A stretch of 64,000 nt of DNA from Schlesneria sp. (lineage in GTDB: Bacteria; Planctomycetota; Planctomycetia; Planctomycetales; Planctomycetaceae), in assembly GCA_028291515.1 (NCBI GenBank), contig JAQGHU010000048.1:1-64000 (forward strand), in the 5' to 3' direction. A program made the translations under genes and the position numbers. Below are positions 17,270-24,583 of the stretch, piece after piece; the first letter of the stretch is position 1, and each line of letters starts with the position of its first letter. A model generated the notes under the pieces. It did not search any database. It was not told where the DNA came from and saw only the letters and a list, made by a program, of their open reading frames with translations.

Positions 17270-17665
17270 ATGTCGGCCGAAAAAAGCGTCCTGTTCGTTT
17301 GCATTGAAAACTCGAACCGCAGTCAGATGGCCGAAGCGTTTGCACACATCCATGGCGGTCCCGCCGTGATCGCCGCCAGTGCGGGCTCGCGTCCATCGGG
17401 CCGAGTCAATCCGCGAGCTATCGAATTCATGCGCGAAGTGGGCTACGACCTAACGAAGCACTCCTCAAAATCACTCGACGAATACAACGGGCGCAAAGTG
17501 ACCGTCGCCGTGACGATGGGTTGCGGAGATGAATGTCCCCCGATCCTCGCCGAACGACGCGAGGAATGGCAGATCCCCGACCCGAAAGAGATGCCGCCAG
17601 AACAGTATCGCGAAGTCCGTGACCTCATCGAGCAAAAAGTGAAGGATCTGCTCAAGACGTTGTGA
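17270..17665 (+). CDS. arsC: arsenate reductase, low-molecular-weight phosphatase type
   Basis: Reduces arsenate to arsenite in the cytoplasm. The 131-aa product has the PTP loop C11-IENSN-R17 (LFVCIENSNRSQMAEAF), the MGCGDECP segment and the general-acid Asp in IPDPKEM, all as in the Staphylococcus pI258/LMW-PTP ArsC class. The substitution of ENSN for the usual HNSA/GNSA in the loop is also seen in related ArsC proteins. It closes the arsR operon. Electron donor (thioredoxin or glutaredoxin) cannot be told. Confidence 0.9.
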   Translation: MSAEKSVLFVCIENSNRSQMAEAFAHIHGGPAVIAASAGSRPSGRVNPRAIEFMREVGYDLTKHSSKSLDEYNGRKVTVAVTMGCGDECPPILAERREEWQIPDPKEMPPEQYREVRDLIEQKVKDLLKTL

Positions 17666-17709
17666 GGTCAGCAGGTGGCCTGAGAATCAACAGTCCGGTA
17701 CGCTTGCTT

Positions 17710-17733
17710 TGATAGTATCAAATGATACTATCA
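17710..17733. promoter_or_regulatory. twin palindromic operator before fic
   Basis: TGATAGTATCA and TGATACTATCA are separated by AA. Each 11-mer is itself a palindrome around a central base, and the two are perfect reverse complements of each other. The site ends four bases before the fic start, so a bound protein would block initiation, and as RNA it could fold over the start. The Fic protein's own C-terminal winged helix is the likely binder (inference). Confidence 0.65.
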
Positions 17734-17737
17734 GGCC

Positions 17738-18706
17738 ATGCAGCCTCCGTTCGAAGTCACCCCACTATCAATTCAACTTCTGTCCGACATTGAGCGATTG
17801 TTGGGACGGTATGAAGGTCTGCATCACCCACGCCCCGCTCCACAGTTGCGGCGATCTTTGCGTGTGCGGACTGTGCAGGGGAGTGTCGCAATCGAAGGAA
17901 ATACGCTCGCCGAAGACCAGATTACGGCCCTGATCGAGGGCAAGCGAGTCGTTGGACCGCGGCGAGAAATCCTGGAAGTCGAAAATGCCCTGGCGGCATA
18001 TCAGCATCTCAACACTTGGCGACCCGAACGACGAAACGATCTCCTGAAAGCTCATGGCATCCTCATGGCCGGGTTGGTGGCGAGCGCCGGCAAGTGGCGT
18101 CGCGGAGCAGTGGGGGTTATTCAAGGGGAGCAAGTCATTCACATCGCCCCACCTGCTGACCGAGTCCCCTTTCTCGTGCAGGACGTACTCCTGTTTCTGA
18201 ACGGCGACAAACAGACGCATCCGATCGTTAAAGCTGCTGTGATGCACTACGAATTGGAATTCATCCATCCTTTTGAAGATGGCAATGGGCGTATCGGTCG
18301 CCTGTGGCATACCCTGGTCCTCAGCCGCTATCACCCTGTCTTCGAGTACGTGCCGATCGAATCCGTGATCCGAGAACGTCAGGTCGAATACTACGATGTG
18401 CTGAGCGAATGTGACCGCGCCGGCAACTCAACGCTCTTCATCGAGTTCTCTTTAACGGCGACGCGAGACGCTCTGGCCACGACACTCAACCAACTCGCGC
18501 CAGCCCCAGTCACCGCTGCAGACCGACTGACTACGGCCCGACAGCATTTTGGCGGTCAGTCGTTTTCCCGCAAAGACTACCTCGCCCTTCTGCAGGGCTT
18601 GTCCACAGCAACAGCCAGCCGAGATCTCAAGCAAGCGGTTGACGAGGGGCAATTGCAAAAGACTGGCGACAAATCGCTAGCGCGTTATCGATTTAAGGAG
18701 AATTGA
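17738..18706 (+). CDS. Fic-family AMP-transferase with N-terminal inhibitory motif and C-terminal wHTH
   Basis: Fic enzymes attach AMP (or other nucleotides) to hydroxyl side chains of target proteins. The 322-aa product has the active-site loop H177-PFEDGNGRIGR in full. It also has the class II inhibitory helix motif [S/T]xxxE[G/N] as S49-VAI-E53-G54, whose Glu blocks ATP binding until relieved. The C-terminal 70 residues (from about 250) look like a winged helix (FSRKDYLALLQGLSTATASR, then LARYRF). This architecture is usual for stand-alone self-regulated Fic proteins. No antitoxin-like partner is adjacent. A twin palindrome lies directly before the start. Confidence 0.93.
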   Translation: MQPPFEVTPLSIQLLSDIERLLGRYEGLHHPRPAPQLRRSLRVRTVQGSVAIEGNTLAEDQITALIEGKRVVGPRREILEVENALAAYQHLNTWRPERRNDLLKAHGILMAGLVASAGKWRRGAVGVIQGEQVIHIAPPADRVPFLVQDVLLFLNGDKQTHPIVKAAVMHYELEFIHPFEDGNGRIGRLWHTLVLSRYHPVFEYVPIESVIRERQVEYYDVLSECDRAGNSTLFIEFSLTATRDALATTLNQLAPAPVTAADRLTTARQHFGGQSFSRKDYLALLQGLSTATASRDLKQAVDEGQLQKTGDKSLARYRFKEN

Positions 18707-18742
18707 GAGCGTACCACTCAACGCTATTTCCGCGTCGAACAG

Positions 18743-19216
18743 CTATTTTTTAGCTCGCTGTTTCCGCTCGTAAGTCGATCCATCTTTCCGATGAACAATC
18801 TCGACACTCATCGCTGCCTCGTAAGCCTTTTCGCTGCTACTCTCTTTAAACTTGCTTGATCCAGACGATGGATTACCCGAGTAAGGGATTGGAGCGGTCG
18901 CGATTTTCGGCTCTCCTGCTTTAGACTGTCGCTTCGCGACAAACTTCAGTTCACCCTCCGTTTTCTTCCGCCAGTGCCCTTCGACGAACGTCCCATCCAT
19001 TCGAGTGTATGGTTTTATCCAGACGTGAGTCGCTTCGCTCTCTGTTTCCTGGATCGCGACTGACGCTGCAGCGTGCTCGTTCACAATGGCTGGGGAAGAC
19101 GATGGTGAAAACGAAGCTGATGTCGTCGTACTGGGCGCGTTGGTTCCGCAACCACCGCACATCGCGGCGATAACAAGAAACGTCCAAAGAAGATCTTGTT
19201 GGTTGACTGCTTGCAT
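18743..19216 (-). CDS. putative lipoprotein, unknown function
   Basis: A 157-aa product started at ATG 19216; the longer frame to 19435 lacks protein-like sequence. The N-terminus has a hydrophobic stretch ending in IAAMC, a plausible lipobox (cysteine at about residue 19), followed by a Ser/Thr-rich linker. The core HVWIKPYTRMDGTFVEGHWR resembles short secreted proteins with GxxVxGHxR motifs, and the tail is basic. It converges on fic with 36 nt between them. Confidence 0.55.
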   Translation of the reverse strand: MQAVNQQDLLWTFLVIAAMCGGCGTNAPSTTTSASFSPSSSPAIVNEHAAASVAIQETESEATHVWIKPYTRMDGTFVEGHWRKKTEGELKFVAKRQSKAGEPKIATAPIPYSGNPSSGSSKFKESSSEKAYEAAMSVEIVHRKDGSTYERKQRAKK

Positions 19217-19467
19217 GTGATGCGTCCCGTATGCCTTGATGTTGGCCGGGCTGTCACTCTCGGAACGTGACTCGACGTGGTACCCACTGATTCTACGATA
19301 GTCACTAGTGTCAACTCTGACCAGCAAGGCAGGGCCAGAACCCGCCGCTGGATGATGTCCAAGAGATTCCGCGACGTCGCAGAACTGGAATCTGCAGGCG
19401 CACTTGCCGTGCTCGAACCTCGAATTGCAGATCAAACACCAGTCATCAAGGGTTCAGTTCCAGCCAT

Positions 19468-19707
19468 TCACGAGCGTTTGCCGCGTGCTTGCTCTTCTTC
19501 CGCTCGTCGCTTGGCGGCTTCGCGACCGTTGATCACGGCACCCGGCAGTTTCTTTTTCTTCTTCGGCAGCAACGGTTCCTGCTGCTTCGGCTTCACGGCT
19601 GCCTTGCCTGGATTCACTTGACGTTCCAGTTCCGCCAGGCGATTCAGTACCGGGGCGAGTGCCCGTCGGATCAATTCCTTGATGTAGTCGTCATCGGTGG
19701 GGGTCAC
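19468..19707 (-). CDS. small basic hypothetical protein
   Basis: A 79-aa product. The N-terminal third is a likely coiled coil (DYIKELIRRALAPVLNRLAE, then LERQV). The rest is a Lys/Pro-rich linker with a KKKKK run and a charged Arg/Glu/Ala tail. No family is recognised. Codon use is consistent with coding, but the gene is short. Confidence 0.4.
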   Translation of the reverse strand: MTPTDDDYIKELIRRALAPVLNRLAELERQVNPGKAAVKPKQQEPLLPKKKKKLPGAVINGREAAKRRAEEEQARGKRS

Positions 19708-19764
19708 ATTTTTCCTTCACACGCTTGGAGGCGTGTCTCGCCTCAGCCTCCAGAAACGACAACA

Positions 19765-19789
19765 CGCCGAGGGGTGAACCCACTCGGCG
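19765..19789 (-). terminator. hairpin downstream of tRNA-Asp
   Basis: A perfect 7-bp stem (CGCCGAG at 19765-19771, CTCGGCG at 19783-19789) with an 11-nt loop lies 29 nt past the tRNA 3' end on the minus strand. It is followed on that strand by TGTTGTCGTTT. It is likely the tRNA transcript terminator. Confidence 0.55.
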
Positions 19790-19817
19790 CGTCAAATCGC
19801 AAATGTGTTCACCTAAG

Positions 19818-19891
<74 letters not shown>

Positions 19892-20300
19892 AGAACTCCG
19901 ACTCACCAAGTCGTTCGACAAGGTGATTCCGAATGCGAAAGTCTGGTGAACACGACACGATTTTAACGCCCTCTGAAGGGGCGTCAAGTTACTCGGCCAA
20001 TTGTCTGTCGCCGCTCCACTCGTTTCGAGTCGATCGCTTGAATAATCGGACTTTTCAGCGATTGCTGCTGGTCTCAAAATGAGTTGCGCTCGGCTCGATT
20101 TCATTTGAATCGTCGGAACGCACTCCGTAAAAATAGGCCTGTCGCTCCGCGATCCGAATGCCGATGGAGTGGCGGTTCGCTGACCGGAATTCGTTATGAT
20201 GAAGATCACGGTCAGCAACTCGCTCCCCCTTTCCTGCCGCGACGCGGTGGGGTTGAAATGGCAATCTCCGGTTTTGGCGGTCCAGTAGAGAGAATTCGCA
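19892..20300. other. intergenic region upstream of pdxJ and tRNA-Asp
   Basis: About 400 nt with no convincing frame; the overlapping frames on both strands are Arg/Ser-rich shadows. It should contain the divergent promoters of the tRNA (minus) and pdxJ (plus). A TATGAT at about 20195 is a possible -10 box for pdxJ, without a clear -35. Confidence 0.35.
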
Positions 20301-21032
20301 ATGGCGACTTTGGGTGTCAACATCGATCACGTGGCGACGATTCGGCAGGCACGAAAGACGATTGAGCCTGATCCTGTCTGGGCGGCGGCTCTCGCCGAAC
20401 TGGGCGGTGCCGACGTCATCACCGTTCATCTCCGCGAGGATCGCCGGCACATCCAGGATCGCGATGTTCGAGTGCTTCGCGAGACCGTTCAGGTGAAACT
20501 GAATCTAGAGATGGCTGCCGAGCCCTCAATCACCGAAATCGCCTGTGCATTGCGGCCGCATCAGGTCACGCTGGTTCCCGAACGTCGAGAAGAAGTCACC
20601 ACTGAAGGGGGACTGGACGTTGCCGGAAATATCGATCGCGTCAAAGCTTGTATCGAGCAACTTCACCAGGCCGGAATCGAAATCAGCTTGTTCATCGACC
20701 CAGACGAACGACAGATCGAAGTCTCCCGCTTGCTCAATGTCGCGGCCGTCGAACTGCATACCGGTGCGTATGCGGATGCCGCGATCGGACCAGATCAGCA
20801 GCGAGAACTCGAAAAGTTAGAGCAAGCGGGCCGGTTCGCCATCGATTCCGGTTTGATTCTGCACTTGGGGCATGGGCTGACCTATCGAAATGTGATCCCT
20901 GTGGCCCGGATCCCCGGTGCCTGCGAATTGAATATCGGACACAGCATCGTTGCCAGGGCGGTCATGGTCGGTTTTCAAGAGGCGGTGCGAGAAATGAAGA
21001 TGCTGATTCAGCGGGCATCGACTGCTCTGTAA
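20301..21032 (+). CDS. pdxJ: pyridoxine 5'-phosphate synthase
   Basis: The last step of de novo vitamin B6 synthesis by the DXP-dependent route: condensation of 1-deoxyxylulose 5-phosphate with 3-amino-2-oxopropyl phosphate. The 243-aa TIM-barrel has the family signatures [48 protein letters not shown], the [10 protein letters not shown] strand and GHGLTYRNV. All the expected active-site residues (His, Arg, Glu) are in these motifs. It stands alone, without pdxA or acpS. Confidence 0.97.
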   Translation: MATLGVNIDHVATIRQARKTIEPDPVWAAALAELGGADVITVHLREDRRHIQDRDVRVLRETVQVKLNLEMAAEPSITEIACALRPHQVTLVPERREEVTTEGGLDVAGNIDRVKACIEQLHQAGIEISLFIDPDERQIEVSRLLNVAAVELHTGAYADAAIGPDQQRELEKLEQAGRFAIDSGLILHLGHGLTYRNVIPVARIPGACELNIGHSIVARAVMVGFQEAVREMKMLIQRASTAL

Positions 21033-21225
21033 TTAGGCGTCCGTTGATGCGTAGTCGAGATTCGTGTTACCGAAGTGGCCAGGATTTCTCGGATTCTCGC
21101 TACAGTTTTCAGTCTTCCCATCACGTAAGCTAGTGGCCGGACTCTCTGGCATAATCGTTGCTCGACGTTGGTTTTGGCAGTAACTCTGTTCGCGCTCAAC
21201 CAAGTTTTTTGAAGGTGACAACTCT

Positions 21226-23427
21226 ATGAGTGGTAGTGCGTCTCGTCTTAGTGCGATTCAAGCCGTTAATAACTACAAGCCCATTTCGGCCCCACTGAAT
21301 TTCTCGGAAACAACGGCTGGCGAGTTGTTTGGGACGAATGTCTTCAGCGCCAAGGTCATGAAGGACCGCCTCCCCAAGAGCGTCTTCAAGGCGGTAATGA
21401 AGACGGTCGACGCAGGTGAGCCTCTGGATCCTGCCATCGCCGACACCGTTGCCGCCGCGATGAAGGATTGGGCCATCGAAAAAGGCGCAACCCATTACGC
21501 ACACGTATTTTACCCGCTAACCGGCTTGACTGCTGAGAAGCATGACAGTTTCCTCGCCCCTGATGGAAACGGTGGTGCCGTCGCCGAGTTCAGCGGAACC
21601 GCTCTGATTCAGGGTGAACCCGATGCATCGAGCTTCCCCTCAGGCGGCATCCGCGCCACGTTTGAAGCCCGTGGATATACGGCTTGGGACGTGACCAGCC
21701 CCGCTTACATCCTTGAGAATCCCAACGGAACCACTCTGTGCATTCCGACTGCGTTTTTCTCATGGACCGGCGAAGCACTCGATAAGAAGACCCCGCTGCT
21801 CCGTTCGATGAAGGCCGTAAATACCCAGGCCCAGCGAATCCTGAAGCTGTTCGGTCACAAGAACACTGCGATGGTGACGGCGACCTGCGGTCCTGAACAG
21901 GAATACTTCCTGATCGATCGCAACTTCTTCTTCGCTCGCCCGGACTTGATCAATGCCGGCCGCACCCTGTTCGGTGCTCCGCCCCCGAAGGGCCAGGAAT
22001 TCTGCGACCAATACTTCGGCGCGATTCCCGACCGTGTCCTCGCCTGCATGCTCGACACCGAACGTGAGCTGTTCAAGTTGGGCGTGCCCGTCAAGACGCG
22101 TCACAACGAAGTGGCTCCCAGCCAGTACGAAGTGGCTCCGATTTACGAAAACGCCAACGTCGCTGCCGACCATCAGCAATTGACGATGATGGTCATGAAG
22201 CGAGTCGCCGCGAAGTACGGCATGGAATGCCTGCTGCACGAAAAGCCATTCGCTGGCGTCAATGGATCTGGCAAGCACTGTAACTGGTCGCTCGGAAGTT
22301 CGACCCAAGGCAACTTGCTGGAACCAGGCAAGACACCGCACGAAAACATGCAGTTCCTGGTGTTCTGTGCGGGTGTCATTCGGGCAGTACACAAGCACGC
22401 AACCCTCCTGCGAGCGGTTGTGGCGCACGCTGGAAACGATCATCGCCTGGGTGCCAACGAAGCTCCTCCAGCCATCATTTCGATCTTCCTCGGTGAGCAA
22501 CTGGCCGACGTGTTCGAGCAGATCAAGAAGAGCGGCTCGGCATCCAGCAGCAAGCAACCTGGCGTAATGACTGTCGGTGTCGACACGTTGCCTCCGTTCC
22601 CGAAAGACGCTGGCGACCGCAACCGAACCAGCCCATTCGCCTTCACAGGCAACAAGTTCGAATTCCGCGCTGTCGGTTCCGGTCAGTCTCTGTCGGGACC
22701 GCTGGTGGCCTTGAACACCATCATGACCGAATCGCTGGATTACATCGCAACCGAACTGGAAAAAGTCACCGGTGGCGATCCCGCGAAGTTGAACGGTGCC
22801 GTTCAGACACTGTTGAAGACCATCATCAACGAACACGGTGCAGTGGTCTTCAATGGCGATGGCTACTCCGAAGAGTGGCATCAGGAAGCGGCTAAACGAG
22901 GTCTGCCAAACAATAAGCAGACGATCGACGCCCTGCCTGCGATCACCGATCCGGCCGTCGTCGCGATGTTCGACAAGTACAAAGTGCTGACTCCTCGCGA
23001 AGTCGAAAGCCGACGCGAGATCTACTTCGAACAGTACGTGTTGACGTTGAACGTCGAAGCCAAGCTGACGCAAGAAATCGCCAAGACGGTGATCTATCCA
23101 GCCGCCACTCGATATCAAAGCGAACTAGCCGCGACCGCTGCCAACTGTAAGGCTGCTGGAGTCGATTTCGACCCCAGCCTGCTGAACAAGTTGACCGGCC
23201 TGATCAAGTCGCTGAATGATTCGATCAGCAAGCTGGAACACCTGATCCATGAACATTGTCACGGTGGACACGGTGTCTCGAATCCGCAGAAGGCGGCCGA
23301 AGTCTGTGCGAAACAACTGAAGCCAGCCATGGAAGCTGTTCGCGCCGTCGTCGACGAACTGGAAGGCGTAGTCGCCGATGATCACTGGCCGCTGCCAACC
23401 TACCAGGAAATGTTGTTCATCAAGTAA
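21226..23427 (+). CDS. glnN: glutamine synthetase type III
   Basis: ATP-dependent amination of glutamate. The 733-aa length and motifs [37 protein letters not shown] and [15 protein letters not shown] identify the GSIII (GlnN) type found in Bacteroidetes, cyanobacteria and planctomycetes, unlike the 470-aa GSI. It forms dodecamers with opposite ring packing to GSI. An AAGGTGAC ribosome site lies before ATG 21226. No PII or ammonium transporter gene is adjacent. A strong terminator follows. Confidence 0.97.
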   Translation: MSGSASRLSAIQAVNNYKPISAPLNFSETTAGELFGTNVFSAKVMKDRLPKSVFKAVMKTVDAGEPLDPAIADTVAAAMKDWAIEKGATHYAHVFYPLTGLTAEKHDSFLAPDGNGGAVAEFSGTALIQGEPDASSFPSGGIRATFEARGYTAWDVTSPAYILENPNGTTLCIPTAFFSWTGEALDKKTPLLRSMKAVNTQAQRILKLFGHKNTAMVTATCGPEQEYFLIDRNFFFARPDLINAGRTLFGAPPPKGQEFCDQYFGAIPDRVLACMLDTERELFKLGVPVKTRHNEVAPSQYEVAPIYENANVAADHQQLTMMVMKRVAAKYGMECLLHEKPFAGVNGSGKHCNWSLGSSTQGNLLEPGKTPHENMQFLVFCAGVIRAVHKHATLLRAVVAHAGNDHRLGANEAPPAIISIFLGEQLADVFEQIKKSGSASSSKQPGVMTVGVDTLPPFPKDAGDRNRTSPFAFTGNKFEFRAVGSGQSLSGPLVALNTIMTESLDYIATELEKVTGGDPAKLNGAVQTLLKTIINEHGAVVFNGDGYSEEWHQEAAKRGLPNNKQTIDALPAITDPAVVAMFDKYKVLTPREVESRREIYFEQYVLTLNVEAKLTQEIAKTVIYPAATRYQSELAATAANCKAAGVDFDPSLLNKLTGLIKSLNDSISKLEHLIHEHCHGGHGVSNPQKAAEVCAKQLKPAMEAVRAVVDELEGVVADDHWPLPTYQEMLFIK

Positions 23428-23458
23428 TCGGTGACTTTCACTGATGCTGTGAGTTAAA

Positions 23459-23498
23459 GAAAGCGGCTTGGAAGTGATTCCAAGCCGCTTTCATTTTT
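23459..23498 (+). terminator. Rho-independent terminator of glnN
   Basis: A perfect stem of about 15 bp (AAGCGGCTTGGAA at 23461-23473 with TTCCAAGCCGCTT at 23478-23490, extended one to two pairs) encloses the loop GTGA. It is followed by TCATTTTTG. It lies 32 nt past the glnN stop. Confidence 0.92.
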
Positions 23499-23540
23499 GT
23501 TGATGCTAATTTTGCTTGAGGGTGCTGGCAGCGGTATCCT

Positions 23541-23656
23541 CCGTCATTCCCGCGCAAGCGGGAATCCAGCCATCTCACAACGCGTCCCCGTATTTGCGGG
23601 ATTTGCATCATGCCGTTCTACAGCTTGCTGGATTCCCGCCTGCGCGGGAATGACGG
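23541..23656. repeat. palindromic dispersed-repeat element with CCGTCATTCCCGCG ends
   Basis: A 116-bp element whose ends are a perfect 14-bp inverted repeat (CCGTCATTCCCGCG at 23541-23554, its complement at 23643-23656). There is a second inner pair (GCGGGAATCCAGC at 23558-23570, GCTGGATTCCCGC at 23627-23639), so each end also folds on itself. From memory, this sequence is the core of a very common intergenic repeat of Proteobacteria. The short frame across it is not a gene. Confidence 0.8.
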
Positions 23657-23721
23657 CTGTGTTCTTCTTTGTGTCTCCGTGAGAACCCGAAAGAATTGAT
23701 CGAGATAATCAAACTCCGGCC

Positions 23722-24213
23722 TTAAGACGGGTGGCTGGCTTTCCACAGATTCAAGGTAATGTGCGCCTGACCCTGATGATGTGACTCATGCCAGGCCAGG
23801 ATCTGCAGGATCCGTCGCAATGACCATCCTCGCTCGGTGTACCAAGTGGGGATTGTGTCCAACTGATCATCTTTGATCGTCGAGAGCGTTTCGAGCAGAT
23901 GTGCTCGTGTTGATGTCAAAACCTCCCGAATCGTCGCCGCATCCGGGACGTTCTGATCGGGCTTGCTGCCGAATTTGAACCGCGGCACAAGGTCTGGATA
24001 GGCGGGCGCCGTTCCCAATAGTCGTTCAGTGGCGGTCAGTTCTTCGGTGATTCCAACATGGGTTATTTGCCAGCCAATGTGGGCTCGGCCCGGTCCAGGT
24101 TGCCAGGCCAGCACGGCGGCAGGATCCGGTAACTTCAAGACTTCGTCGAGCGTTCCAAGTAGTCGAACTCGAGTGTACTCCAGCAGATTCAGCATGATGG
24201 CAACTTCGCTCAT
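23722..24213 (-). CDS. DinB/YfiT-superfamily protein
   Basis: A 163-aa four-helix-bundle protein of the DinB_2/YfiT type, often metal-dependent thiol S-transferases using bacillithiol or mycothiol; here the thiol is unknown. The three-histidine site is visible: His in GWQITHVG and two in AWHESHHQGQAH. The frame runs on to 24738, but ATG 24213 (MSEVAIMLNLLEY) begins the domain and the longer extension is not protein-like. Specific function cannot be assigned. Confidence 0.8.
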   Translation of the reverse strand: MSEVAIMLNLLEYTRVRLLGTLDEVLKLPDPAAVLAWQPGPGRAHIGWQITHVGITEELTATERLLGTAPAYPDLVPRFKFGSKPDQNVPDAATIREVLTSTRAHLLETLSTIKDDQLDTIPTWYTERGWSLRRILQILAWHESHHQGQAHITLNLWKASHPS

Positions 24214-24583
24214 GGCAACTCCTTTGTGATGGATAGACGGATTTGATCTGGCTAGTGAATGCTCGAACGGCGCAGGCGTCAACCCTGACGCCGAATACCC
24301 GAATTCGCAACCGAATGCATTCGCGATAATCTGGGAAGACTTTGCTGACTGCGGAGATTCGACAAGGGACGAATTCTGGTCCGCGCAGGCACCCCTCTTC
24401 AGCAGCAAAGCCGTTGGAATCCTTATAACCGGCTGCAGCGGTCTGCCGGAAACCACCGATCCGAACAGATGGAGTGCGGTCTGCACCTCCACAAGAGTCA
24501 TCACACATCCGCCGCCGTTCTGTCGAACGCATCCGGCGGCGATCAGGCTCGAGTGGACGGGCACGATACTGCAAGGAGGCGCA
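24214..24583. other. intergenic region between divergent genes
   Basis: No supported gene; the frames here are extensions or shadows. It should carry the divergent promoters of the DinB-like gene and the large anchored protein. The only clear signal is AAGGAGG six bases before ATG 24584, a near-perfect ribosome binding site. Confidence 0.4.

Noticed and set aside
23497-23682. 61-aa plus-strand frame over the 23541 repeat
   Set aside because: The frame is a by-product of the palindromic element; its sequence consists of repeat translation.
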